Of a stretch of DNA of 16,332 bases, positions 1 through 7,599 are shown piece after piece. Made by a program: the position numbers and the translations under genes. Positions within the stretch are counted from its first letter, which is position 1, and each line of letters starts with the position of its first letter. The DNA is from Planctomycetaceae bacterium (GTDB lineage: Bacteria > Planctomycetota > Planctomycetia > Pirellulales > UBA1268). The stretch covers positions 1 to 16,332 of the forward strand of contig JAUWWJ010000004.1 in NCBI GenBank assembly GCA_030616935.1, written 5' to 3'. The notes under the pieces are model-generated. The model saw nothing but the letters and a program-made list of their open reading frames with translations, had not been told where the DNA came from and searched no databases.

Positions 1-46
1 CATACACAAGATACTATTGATTCATTGAGTAACTCGATCATCAAAT

Positions 47-1396
47 ATGTCTGCATGTGAATCAAACAAACCGTCGAAGTGGTGTGTTATTGGTGCTGGC
101 CCGTCAGGGCTAACGGCATTGAAGAATCTATTGCAGTGTGGCATCCAGGCTGAGTGCCTCGAACGTGAAGATAATCTCGGGGGGAACTGGTATTTTGGAT
201 CATCATCATCACGAGTATTTGAGTCCACAAAACTGATCAGTTCCAAGTCACTTACTGAATTTACTGACTTCCCCATGCCTCGTGAGTGGCCCGCATATCC
301 GTGTCACAGGCAATGTCTTGAATATCTTCATCATTATTCTGATCACTTTGGTTTGCGAGATCACATTCTTTTTAAGAATTCTGTTGCTCGCATTACACCC
401 ATTCAACACAATCACGTGAGGCAAGGTTGGCAAGTGGATTCCGAAGATGGAACAACACGAAACTACGCAGGTCTTATCTTTGCTTCAGGGCACAACCATG
501 AGCCGCGATTTCCAGCTATCACTTCCAGCTTTTCGGGTCCGGTAATCCATTCTGCTGAATACAAATCTCCAGAAGTTCCCCACGTACTAAAAAACAAGAG
601 AGTGCTTATTATTGGGGGTGGGAACTCTGGTTGTGACATTGCTGTCGAAGCTTCTTTTCATGCCGCTGCGACGTTCCACTCCACTCGGCGAAATTATCAT
701 GTTCTGCCACGCCTCTTCATGGGAAGACCTTCAGACATCCGAGGCGAACGACTCCTTAAAATGCGTGTACCGTTAGGAATCCGTCGATTAATCAGTCAAC
801 GAGTCATTGCTCGTACGATTGGCTTACCTGAAAAACATGGTCTTCCTCGACCGGATCATAATCTTTGGGAAACGCACCCTGTCATCAATGAAAATCTTTC
901 TCCTTGCATTGATAAGGGTGCAATTCATCCAATGCCTGATCTTAAAAGATTTGAAGGTGATAGAGCTGTCTTTACAAACGGGCGATGTGAACAGGTCGAT
1001 GTTGTCATCGCAGCGACAGGATATCGCCTGACGTTACCAAAAATACATGCATCTGAACTCAATACGAAGAATGGTCTGCCAGAATTATTTATGCACTTTC
1101 TTCACCCAGAAGTGAATGATCTTGCTGTTGTTGGAATGATTCAACCAGACAGCGGGCAATGGGGTATCACAGATCTCCAGTCACAGGTTATCGCTCGAAT
1201 GATTCTTGCAAATCGTATCGCCCCACGAGCTCAAGCATGGCTGAAGAAGCAAAAAAATCGGACGACAAAAAATCATTCGATTCACTACATCAAGTCACCA
1301 CGACATGCACTTGAAGTTGAACATTTCAGTTATTGTCAGCGACTCAAAAAACTCATTAATGGCCTGAATAGACGGTTGCGCCACGCGGCAGCTTGA
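47..1396 (+). CDS. Flavin-containing monooxygenase (FMO family)
   Basis: Predicted FAD- and NADPH-dependent monooxygenase of 449 residues that would oxygenate a nitrogen or sulfur atom of a small substrate in the cytoplasm. Seen directly: an N-terminal FAD-binding GAGPSG (residues 16-21), the FMO-identifying pattern FxGxxxHxxxY as FSGPVIHSAEY (162-172), a second Rossmann motif GGGNSG for NADPH (190-195), and ATGY (323-326), in the order and spacing of class B flavoprotein monooxygenases. Length is normal for FMOs. The ATG start lies close to the first glycine motif, as expected; no clear Shine-Dalgarno precedes it and only 46 bases of upstream sequence are available. It converges on the AsmA-like gene with 54 bases between stops and no obvious terminator. 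The substrate (for example trimethylamine or another amine) cannot be read from sequence. Family is secure; specificity is unknown. Confidence 0.93.
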   Translation: MSACESNKPSKWCVIGAGPSGLTALKNLLQCGIQAECLEREDNLGGNWYFGSSSSRVFESTKLISSKSLTEFTDFPMPREWPAYPCHRQCLEYLHHYSDHFGLRDHILFKNSVARITPIQHNHVRQGWQVDSEDGTTRNYAGLIFASGHNHEPRFPAITSSFSGPVIHSAEYKSPEVPHVLKNKRVLIIGGGNSGCDIAVEASFHAAATFHSTRRNYHVLPRLFMGRPSDIRGERLLKMRVPLGIRRLISQRVIARTIGLPEKHGLPRPDHNLWETHPVINENLSPCIDKGAIHPMPDLKRFEGDRAVFTNGRCEQVDVVIAATGYRLTLPKIHASELNTKNGLPELFMHFLHPEVNDLAVVGMIQPDSGQWGITDLQSQVIARMILANRIAPRAQAWLKKQKNRTTKNHSIHYIKSPRHALEVEHFSYCQRLKKLINGLNRRLRHAAA

Positions 1397-1450
1397 CCAT
1401 TTCCGAATCAAATCTTCCAAGAACAGAGTGGGGCACGACTCCTCATCAGT

Positions 1451-4400
1451 TCACGAGCTATCTGGAAACGTCAGTGGTTGCGTTGGTTGAGGTACTTTTT
1501 GTTCAGGCGGTTGAGGATTACCAAAGAGTGCTTCAAGACCTCTACCAATACCATCACGTAATACTGCATCTGCTGTATTCTGCATGATTCGCTTGAAGAT
1601 TGTATCGAGAGCAGTTGCATCAAATTGAGGACTGCGAACTGTTCCACGAAGTGGAATTACAAAAGGAGTACGTAAAAGTTGTGCTACGACCGGTGTAGTT
1701 CCTGCTAGATCTCCTCGAAAAGCAACTTCTAGCTGCATCGACAACGAACCGTCATGTCCCATGCTTCCCTGACTTCGTACAGAAAGTTGGCCCATGTCCA
1801 TGACGAGATTGTCGTGATAAACGCGGCCATCTACGATCCGCACTCGTACTGGATCTGGCCGTGCCCGCAAGAAAACAACCTGATCGCCAAACGCAAAACG
1901 TGGATCAACAACACTTTGTAGTTTTGCCAAAAGCTTAATGAGCGGTCCTGCCATATCGCCAGGTGTTACAGAGAACTGCTCCAGAAATAATTGGCCCTCA
2001 AATTGACCATTGAGTGGATCATTCAAGGGTAGCTGGCCTCCAGATGTATCGATGGTCAGAAAACCCTGCGCATCGGTTGCACTCCGCAGAATCGGTGATA
2101 ACCAAGAGAGCCACCGATCACACAAAGGTGGCGTAAGAGCTATGCGTTCAATCAATCGTCCCGGTGGCAATATAAGTTCACCCGGTGAAGGAAGAAGCTG
2201 TATCCACGGTGTCCCACGAATCTTTCCTCCTGAAACTGGTATCTCAAATGGACCGAAAGCCAGCTGTCCCTCGACCAGTCGCAGAGGAAGTGTGCCAGGA
2301 CCAAGAGGAAAATCAGCAATGTGGCCACCTTGCCAAGAAAGTGTTGTTTCGGCAGCTATGCGGGGAAGCCATGTCTCCACGCCATGGTCAGCACTCGTGT
2401 GCTGCTTTGATGGTAAGGCAATAAGTTGTTGTCTTGGTGAAATACGATGTGGCGAAGGTGCCTTCCAACTGTCAGGTACCGGCACCATAACTGGGTCATC
2501 AGCCGTGTGGGAAGATCCGAAGGACCCTCGTATGGCAAACGGTTGTGGGCCGCCACCTGTAAGTTTCAGCATACGACCTGAAGACGGTGAAAGAAGTCGG
2601 GTTAACTGTTCCCAATTCATCAGTATCGTCCCGCCAATTTCTACGTGCTGTCTCCCTATTAAGTCTTTGATTGATCCCGTCGCTGCAACGCTCATTGTTG
2701 AGGATTCGATTTTAAACTGATTGATTTTTAATTGGTTCGCTCCTGTTTCATTCACAACTGGTCGGGTTACATCAAGAAGTCCATTCACCTGCGGTTCTAT
2801 CCAAGCCAAAGGTGCTCGTGAATTCTCTCTCTGTCCTATTCTGATGCTTGAATGTGAAACGGCTAATTGACTCCCCGTTATTGTCATCAAAAGATTGATC
2901 CCGGAAGGCGTTTCCAGAAGGTCCGCCGTCCCCCAAAGACGACCTGCAGCGTCTAGAGCCGCATCCTGTGCCAGCCATTTATCGAGTCTTGTAAGGTCGA
3001 CTTGCCACTGAAATTGTCCCTGCACCGTATCGAAAAGAGTGTCGATCAATGGTCGATCTATCGAACTCCTCGAAACTATCTGCAATCCACCGGTTCGTAG
3101 TGATGCCGTTGAAGACAACATTTCAGCGCTAGAGAGCTTTATGATTCCTCGAGATGGATCGACTAATCCAACCGCTGAAAGAATAATTTTTGGCTCTTCA
3201 ATGCGTTGCTTTCCGGCAAGAATAGCCAGTTGCTCAATTTGTGCTGAAGCTTTTGTTATCTGGAACTGTTGACCGACATACCGAAGGTTCCAGCTGGTTT
3301 CAAATTTTCCCTCAACTTGTGTTTTAGAAGAGGGTAATTCAAAACCTCCAGTTGCACCAAGACCGAGAATACGTTGGTTCCAGGTCATCAAGTTTCCGGA
3401 CATATGACAGTCGAAAGAAATGGGTTCATTCTTCGCTTGATCGCTCAGATTCGACCACAGTGTCTTTCTGAAATCACGAGCGAAACTGCATTCGTCGGCA
3501 AGCACAACAACAAACGAATCGCGACCTGACTCAAACTTGAAATCTACAGCCTTCAGTACGATGTCGGCCTGTGTTTCAATCCACGATGTATCACAATCAA
3601 CGGCAACGAGCTGCTCTTTCCAGACAGTCTGATCACCAATCGACCAATTCAAATCTTCAATACTTAATGATGTCCAGACTTTTGTTGAACCCGTCTCTGA
3701 AGATCGATCTACACGACATTGTCCTCGTGATATACCTGCGAGAGACTGCTTGTTTTTCTCACTGTGTAGATCCAGCAGCTGGCTCATACTTTGAAATGTA
3801 CTGCCAAGATCAATCCGCCACTTTGTTTCGATTCCATCAGCTAGCCCATTCATTGAAAGATCTGCAAAAGTCGATGCGAAACCAGCTTCTTCAAGATAGA
3901 GTTGTCCGTCGAGTTGCTGCCTAGCAGAAACCCAAGCAGTGCAAGGAGCATTCCATTCTATTTTCTTTCCACTCTGAATTGCAGACACATCAGTGAGTTC
4001 TGACCTGAAACGAATCTGGCGACTGGACTCAAGTTCTTGGCTCTGGACATCTACAGTGACTGTACCTCCTGTCATCTGCACGTCTGGACGCAGCACACGA
4101 ACACGAGGGAAGGCATTCAACAGCGGAGCAACTTCAATGGATGCATGAGCCTCAAAATCATCACCTTGAAATACTTCCAGTACGTGCCATCCAGGAAATC
4201 CAATATCACTTGTACGCCTGCGGTCAGGTGTCACCTTGATGGTTCCGGCAACTTCAAAATAACCTACATTTGTGTCCGCTTGGAATCTCTTAATGATGTA
4301 CTTCTCAGGCAAGAGAGTAGCCTCAAAAGGCATATCAACTTTCTCAATTGTCAATTCCTTCTGATCGGTAGCGACTTCAACAATTGACAAATCACGACCA

Positions 4401-4885
4401 ACCACATTTCCCTTGATGTTGACCTGTGCCTCTTTGTTGGCTGGTGGCGTAGACCACTTCATTTTAAGTGCTTGATCAAGAACGATATCAGCACGAATAT
4501 CGACGATGCCGTGTAAGAGATGCGACCAGCCAAATCGATTCGCTGCAATCCTGGAAATACCGGCCGGGCAGCGGGTCGTTCCTACCACCAATGAATATTT
4601 TCCTTTGTCCATTTCCGGCTGAGAGACTGTTACTGACCAACCACCAGGCCGAGCAAGCATTGAGTTCGCTCGATTGACAATACTTGCTGTCGCCAAGCTG
4701 TTTTGAACCTGAGAAGAAGATTTGCTCATCTGCAACTGAGGTTCTTCAGCATGTTGAATTGATCCACTACAGATTGTGCCTGAGGGCAAAAAAGAAGATT
4801 CGCCACTTTCCGCATACTTTGGAAATGGAATAACTGCAGCAATCTCATTAAGTAACCAGACATCTCCGTGCCGTAAATCCGTCAA
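1451..4885 (-). CDS. AsmA-like envelope protein, large C-terminal part (downstream of an in-frame TAG)
   Basis: This 1,144-residue frame is the body of an AsmA/TamB-type protein, a family of long beta-rich periplasmic proteins anchored in the inner membrane and implicated in envelope lipid transport or outer-membrane homeostasis. Seen directly: repetitive beta-strand-like sequence throughout, and a C-terminal AsmA-like segment (about residues 950-1110 here) with the pattern VRIVDGRVYHDNLVMDMG, then a SQGSMGHDGSLSM stretch, ending in GRGLEALFG and a Pro/Gln tail. The first available start is a TTG at 4883-4885 with no ribosome-binding site; the frame is open back to the TAG at 5021-5023, and those 45 codons (including GTVEIVDATIELTD) look equally coding. 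Expressed alone it would lack the membrane anchor, so I read it as the rest of the gene begun at 5446. Joined length would be 1,331 residues counting the stop position. AsmA assignment rests on pattern recognition. Confidence 0.75.
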   Translation of the reverse strand: MTDLRHGDVWLLNEIAAVIPFPKYAESGESSFLPSGTICSGSIQHAEEPQLQMSKSSSQVQNSLATASIVNRANSMLARPGGWSVTVSQPEMDKGKYSLVVGTTRCPAGISRIAANRFGWSHLLHGIVDIRADIVLDQALKMKWSTPPANKEAQVNIKGNVVGRDLSIVEVATDQKELTIEKVDMPFEATLLPEKYIIKRFQADTNVGYFEVAGTIKVTPDRRRTSDIGFPGWHVLEVFQGDDFEAHASIEVAPLLNAFPRVRVLRPDVQMTGGTVTVDVQSQELESSRQIRFRSELTDVSAIQSGKKIEWNAPCTAWVSARQQLDGQLYLEEAGFASTFADLSMNGLADGIETKWRIDLGSTFQSMSQLLDLHSEKNKQSLAGISRGQCRVDRSSETGSTKVWTSLSIEDLNWSIGDQTVWKEQLVAVDCDTSWIETQADIVLKAVDFKFESGRDSFVVVLADECSFARDFRKTLWSNLSDQAKNEPISFDCHMSGNLMTWNQRILGLGATGGFELPSSKTQVEGKFETSWNLRYVGQQFQITKASAQIEQLAILAGKQRIEEPKIILSAVGLVDPSRGIIKLSSAEMLSSTASLRTGGLQIVSRSSIDRPLIDTLFDTVQGQFQWQVDLTRLDKWLAQDAALDAAGRLWGTADLLETPSGINLLMTITGSQLAVSHSSIRIGQRENSRAPLAWIEPQVNGLLDVTRPVVNETGANQLKINQFKIESSTMSVAATGSIKDLIGRQHVEIGGTILMNWEQLTRLLSPSSGRMLKLTGGGPQPFAIRGSFGSSHTADDPVMVPVPDSWKAPSPHRISPRQQLIALPSKQHTSADHGVETWLPRIAAETTLSWQGGHIADFPLGPGTLPLRLVEGQLAFGPFEIPVSGGKIRGTPWIQLLPSPGELILPPGRLIERIALTPPLCDRWLSWLSPILRSATDAQGFLTIDTSGGQLPLNDPLNGQFEGQLFLEQFSVTPGDMAGPLIKLLAKLQSVVDPRFAFGDQVVFLRARPDPVRVRIVDGRVYHDNLVMDMGQLSVRSQGSMGHDGSLSMQLEVAFRGDLAGTTPVVAQLLRTPFVIPLRGTVRSPQFDATALDTIFKRIMQNTADAVLRDGIGRGLEALFGNPQPPEQKVPQPTQPLTFPDSS

Positions 4886-5020
4886 CTCGATTGTTGCATC
4901 AACAATTTCGACGGTTCCAGCAATATGACTTCTCGTGTGATCAGATAATGTTTCAAGATTTTGGGTATCGGTAGGACTTTCAGAAAGCCCTTGCCGATTG
5001 CTTTGGCTTATTTTTTGAAC

Positions 5021-5023
5021 CTA
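5021..5023 (-). other. Single in-frame TAG stop splitting the AsmA-like gene
   Basis: Reading leftward, the codons are GAA CCA TAG GTT CAA AAA. The frame before (5446 to 5024) and after (5020 to 1451) is the same: 5446 to 1451 spans 3,996 bases, exactly 1,332 codons. The 45 codons between TAG and the first possible downstream start carry no other stop. A tryptophan codon TGG or a glutamine codon CAG is one substitution away from TAG. It could be a recent nonsense mutation, a sequencing or assembly error, or a readthrough site. The window shows no sign of a reassigned TAG, since the gene ending at 14156 uses TAG as its natural stop. Confidence 0.85.
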
Positions 5024-5446
5024 TGGTTCGAGTACTGTCTCGATTGTACTTCCACCATTCCAAACAGCTGTTGAGAGCCTCGCCCCTTCAAGCCGGATGC
5101 GTCCAAGATCATGTGGTTGGAACACCAAGTTGAGAGGACTTCGATTCACCTCTAGGCGATCAACAGCAAGCAACGGCTCCCCGTCTGATGTCGTGATGAG
5201 AAGGTCTCTATAGACAACAGGCCCGAACCAATCCCATGCTGCTGAACCCGATGAGATTTTGCCAGCAATACCTTCAAATACATTTTGTAGAGGCCAATCT
5301 CGTACAATTGTCACTTGAGTCAGTCGTGGTGCCTGATACATGACAAAACAAACAAAAACCAGCTTGAGCAGTCGTGTAAACCACCGCCACCGCCGCAGCA
5401 GCACGGATCGTAGAGAATCTTTTTGATCATTCAGGACATCATCCAT
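5021..5446 (-). CDS. AsmA-like envelope protein, N-terminal part ending at in-frame TAG
   Basis: Codes for 141 residues that look like the beginning of the AsmA-like protein continued at 5020-1451. Seen directly: a basic stretch LLRRWRWFTRLLK, one hydrophobic membrane segment (about residues 23-38, LKLVFVCFVMYQA), then the typical AsmA-family start of the periplasmic part, with LLITTSDGEPLLAVDRLEV and a strand-rich GRIRLEGARLS. This is an inner-membrane anchor with the bulk facing the periplasm. It stops abruptly after STIETVLEP at a TAG in the same frame as the downstream 1,144-residue frame, which is far too short for a family member. It starts with ATG at 5444-5446, with no visible Shine-Dalgarno, 107 bases after the mobA-like stop on the same strand, so it may belong to that transcription unit. 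It should be considered one gene with 1451-4885. Confidence 0.7.
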   Translation of the reverse strand: MDDVLNDQKDSLRSVLLRRWRWFTRLLKLVFVCFVMYQAPRLTQVTIVRDWPLQNVFEGIAGKISSGSAAWDWFGPVVYRDLLITTSDGEPLLAVDRLEVNRSPLNLVFQPHDLGRIRLEGARLSTAVWNGGSTIETVLEP

Positions 5447-5553
5447 GATTGTCGACTGATCTATGGTTGAAAAAACTAAACAAGAACGTATCTCATCAGT
5501 ACGAGCACGACATTACCCGCACTCTCTGACATGAGTATAGAGCGTCTCTAGAA

Positions 5554-6246
5554 TCAATGTGAAGCGTCACCGGAGTAAAGGGCAAGATCAGCTGGAGTAT
5601 CAATGTCACTGCCGGCATGAGCATTTGGATCGATTGTCCGCCAGATGGCATCTGATATGACATGAATACTCGTTGATTCATGCTCCTGAAGATATTGAAC
5701 AAAGCTACGAAAGTCACGACCACCAGCCGCAAAAAAACTATCCAACGGCTGAAGAATTGTCGGACGACAGACAGAAAAAAGGTACTGAAGACGTTTTCCT
5801 ACCTCTGGAATGACCCACCTCGTACTTAGTTCATCTTGTGGGAAACGATCGACCATTTCTGACACAAGGGATGGTTTGATGGAAGGCAGATCACACGCAG
5901 ATAGAATGACGAATTGTGGCAATGACTTTGAATGCTCGTGCCATATCCATCGAAGTCCATCCCGAACAGCTGCAAGAGGGCCGGACCCGGGCTGATGATC
6001 AGGGATATGACGAATGGGTACCAATTCTTGAGAGGAAACTTTTGGCTGATCACCACCCACAACAAGAATCAAACGTGTCACTGGAACCAAAGCTCCACTC
6101 ACAATACTGAGAAGAGATTGTCCACCGATAATGCATTCTGCTTTCCCGCCAGGTGGTCGTTTATCTGCTAAACGTCTGGCTGTTCCACCTGCGAGGATAA
6201 TCGCTGCTGTTTCCTGCTTTGAAACCTGTGTGAATGATTTATTCAC
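5554..6246 (-). CDS. mobA: MobA-like molybdopterin-guanine dinucleotide nucleotidyltransferase
   Basis: Predicted cytoplasmic enzyme that transfers GMP from GTP to molybdopterin, giving the guanine dinucleotide form of the molybdenum cofactor. Seen directly in 230 residues: LAGG at 18-21 followed by RR and, after a short Lys/Pro/Gly-rich loop, the conserved lysine of the nucleotide-binding loop; VVGGDQ near 62-67; GSGPLAAV at 87-94; the metal-site motif ACDLP at 117-121; and DIDTPAD at 214-220, corresponding to the family's N-x-N/D-TPxD near the C-terminus. The order and spacing match MobA. The start is GTG at 6244-6246, sharing GTGA with the aminotransferase stop, which implies translational coupling. 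No other molybdenum-cofactor gene is nearby, so a related sugar- or cofactor-nucleotidyltransferase role cannot be excluded. The loop after LAGG (ADKRPPGGK) is longer than in E. coli MobA. Confidence 0.82.
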   Translation of the reverse strand: MNKSFTQVSKQETAAIILAGGTARRLADKRPPGGKAECIIGGQSLLSIVSGALVPVTRLILVVGGDQPKVSSQELVPIRHIPDHQPGSGPLAAVRDGLRWIWHEHSKSLPQFVILSACDLPSIKPSLVSEMVDRFPQDELSTRWVIPEVGKRLQYLFSVCRPTILQPLDSFFAAGGRDFRSFVQYLQEHESTSIHVISDAIWRTIDPNAHAGSDIDTPADLALYSGDASH

Positions 6247-7445
6247 TGCAACGAACCAAGGAAACGCGCAATTCGATCAAGACCCATTGCCAGCTTCTCC
6301 TCTGACGCTGCAAAAGACATACGAACATGTCCCTCTGCACCAAAAGCACTACCCGCCACAGTTGCAACATGTTCATCTTCAAGCAACTGCTCACACCAAG
6401 CCACACTATTCTGAGGTCCATTCGATGTACTCAAGGAGGTCTGGATATCAAAAAAAGCATAGAACGCACCGCCAATATCTGGAATATTGACCCCAGGTAT
6501 ATTCCTAAGCCTTTCAACAACGAGATCTCGTCGTGCTTGAAATGCATTTCGCATCTCAGTCACACATTCTTGTGGACCAGTGATTGCCTCGATAGCTGCA
6601 TGCTGGCTAATGCTACAAGGGTTGCTTGTTTCTTGGCTCTGAAGACTTCCCATGGCCTTTGACAATGCAGGTGGAGCAATTGTCCATCCTATACGCCAGC
6701 CAGTCATTGAGTACGTCTTACTCACGCCAGCGACAACAATACTTCGTGCCTCAAGGCCAGGCCGCAGAGTTGGAAATGAAACAGATTCGCGGCCATCAAA
6801 CACAAGTTGGTCATATATCTCGTCAGAAACAACAGAAAGGTCAGATTCAATCGCAATATCTGCTATGCGAGTGAGCTCTTCACGTGAATAAACAACTCCG
6901 GTTGGATTACTCGGTGAACAGAGCAGAAGCATGCGCGTATGAGGCGTAATTGCTGACTTCAAGGCCGCTGGCTGAAGCTTAAAATCTTCATCGATCGAGG
7001 TCTCAACGAGAATTGGTTTTGCTCCAGCAAGCTTGATTAATTCAGCGTAGCTGACCCAATAAGGAGTCGGCACGATGACTTCATCACCTGGGTTTAAGAC
7101 AGCTGTGAAAATATTATGAAGGCTGTGTTTCGCTCCATTGGAAACGATAACGTGTGCTGGAGTCACCGTAAGCCCAGATCGACGGGTATAATCGTTTGCG
7201 ATTGCTTCACGCAGCGCCGGTATCCCTGCTGCTGGCGTGTACTTCGTTTTCCCTGCGGTGATAGCGGCTTTCCCGGCCTCACAGATATGTTTTGGTGTCG
7301 GAAAATCTGGCTCTCCGACTGAGAGATCAATAACGTCGATACCTGATGCCTTCATCGCGCCAGCTCGAGCTGCCATAGCAAGCGTCGCTGATGGTTGGAG
7401 GGAGGCCATCCGATGTGCTAATTGAAGGCAAGCAGCTTCTTCCAT
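6243..7445 (-). CDS. Aspartate aminotransferase-type PLP aminotransferase (class I fold)
   Basis: Pyridoxal-phosphate enzyme of 400 residues, expected to transfer amino groups between aspartate (or a related amino acid) and 2-oxoglutarate. Seen directly: SLQPSATLAMAARA near the start, typical of the aspartate aminotransferase Ib group; SNGAKHSL (102-109) of the phosphate cup; SPSNPTG (177-183); SDEIYD (207-212) with the aspartate that pairs with the pyridine nitrogen; VSKTYSMTGWRIGW (241-254) with the PLP lysine K243; and GHVRMSFA (372-379) with the carboxylate-binding arginine. The ATG start at 7443-7445 is preceded by a good purine-rich ribosome-binding site (GGAAAGGAAAG). It overlaps the downstream mobA-like gene by four bases and lies divergent to the inositol synthase gene. 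Specificity within the Ib group (aspartate, prephenate or others) cannot be settled by eye. Confidence 0.93.
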   Translation of the reverse strand: MEEAACLQLAHRMASLQPSATLAMAARAGAMKASGIDVIDLSVGEPDFPTPKHICEAGKAAITAGKTKYTPAAGIPALREAIANDYTRRSGLTVTPAHVIVSNGAKHSLHNIFTAVLNPGDEVIVPTPYWVSYAELIKLAGAKPILVETSIDEDFKLQPAALKSAITPHTRMLLLCSPSNPTGVVYSREELTRIADIAIESDLSVVSDEIYDQLVFDGRESVSFPTLRPGLEARSIVVAGVSKTYSMTGWRIGWTIAPPALSKAMGSLQSQETSNPCSISQHAAIEAITGPQECVTEMRNAFQARRDLVVERLRNIPGVNIPDIGGAFYAFFDIQTSLSTSNGPQNSVAWCEQLLEDEHVATVAGSAFGAEGHVRMSFAASEEKLAMGLDRIARFLGSLQ

Positions 7446-7493
7446 GAATTTTCTTTCCTTTCCCGTTTCTTAACAGTAAGAACCTCAATGACG

Positions 7494-7520
7494 TGGCATA
7501 CTTCTGGTAACAGTATGCCA
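7494..7520. promoter_or_regulatory. Perfect 9-bp inverted repeat in the divergent aminotransferase/inositol synthase region
   Basis: TGGCATACT at 7494-7502 and AGTATGCCA at 7512-7520 are exact reverse complements separated by nine bases. The half-site spacing of 18 bases centre to centre is near two helical turns, suiting a dimeric regulator. A further TGGCAT lies at 7535-7540, 41 bases from the first half-site and so also about a whole number of turns. The site sits between two divergent starts at 7445 and 7600, where an operator would act on either gene. No known regulator is recognised from the motif. Confidence 0.5.
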
Positions 7521-7586
7521 TCAGAAACAAGTGGTGGCATAAAAACAGAAACGAACCATCCGTCTACAGATAATACCACGGTGACC

Positions 7587-7594
7587 AAGAGGAG
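7587..7594 (+). promoter_or_regulatory. Ribosome-binding site of the inositol phosphate synthase gene
   Basis: AAGAGGAG lies five bases upstream of the ATG at 7600 and fixes that start. It is one of the clearer Shine-Dalgarno sequences in the window. A GATAAT at 7569-7574 resembles a -10 element, but no convincing -35 partner was found. Confidence 0.65.
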
Positions 7595-7599
7595 CTTGG

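Noticed and set aside
1397..1450. Terminator between the convergent monooxygenase and AsmA-like genes
   Set aside because: Only a four-base GAGT/ACTC pairing was found and no T-tract follows on either strand.
2010..2720. A 236-codon open frame on the plus strand inside the AsmA-like gene
   Set aside because: It is antisense to clearly coding sequence and has an irregular composition with no recognisable domain; it is best explained as a shadow of the minus-strand gene, as are the other plus-strand frames at 3571-3924 and 4037-4387.
5021..5023. TAG as a reassigned sense codon in this organism
   Set aside because: The second barrel-like gene at 13101-14156 ends naturally at TAG, and all other genes are intact under the standard code.
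5538..5550. TAGAG-CGT-CTCTA hairpin just after the mobA-like stop
   Set aside because: The stem is five bases with a three-base loop and no T-tract, so it is too weak to call a terminator.
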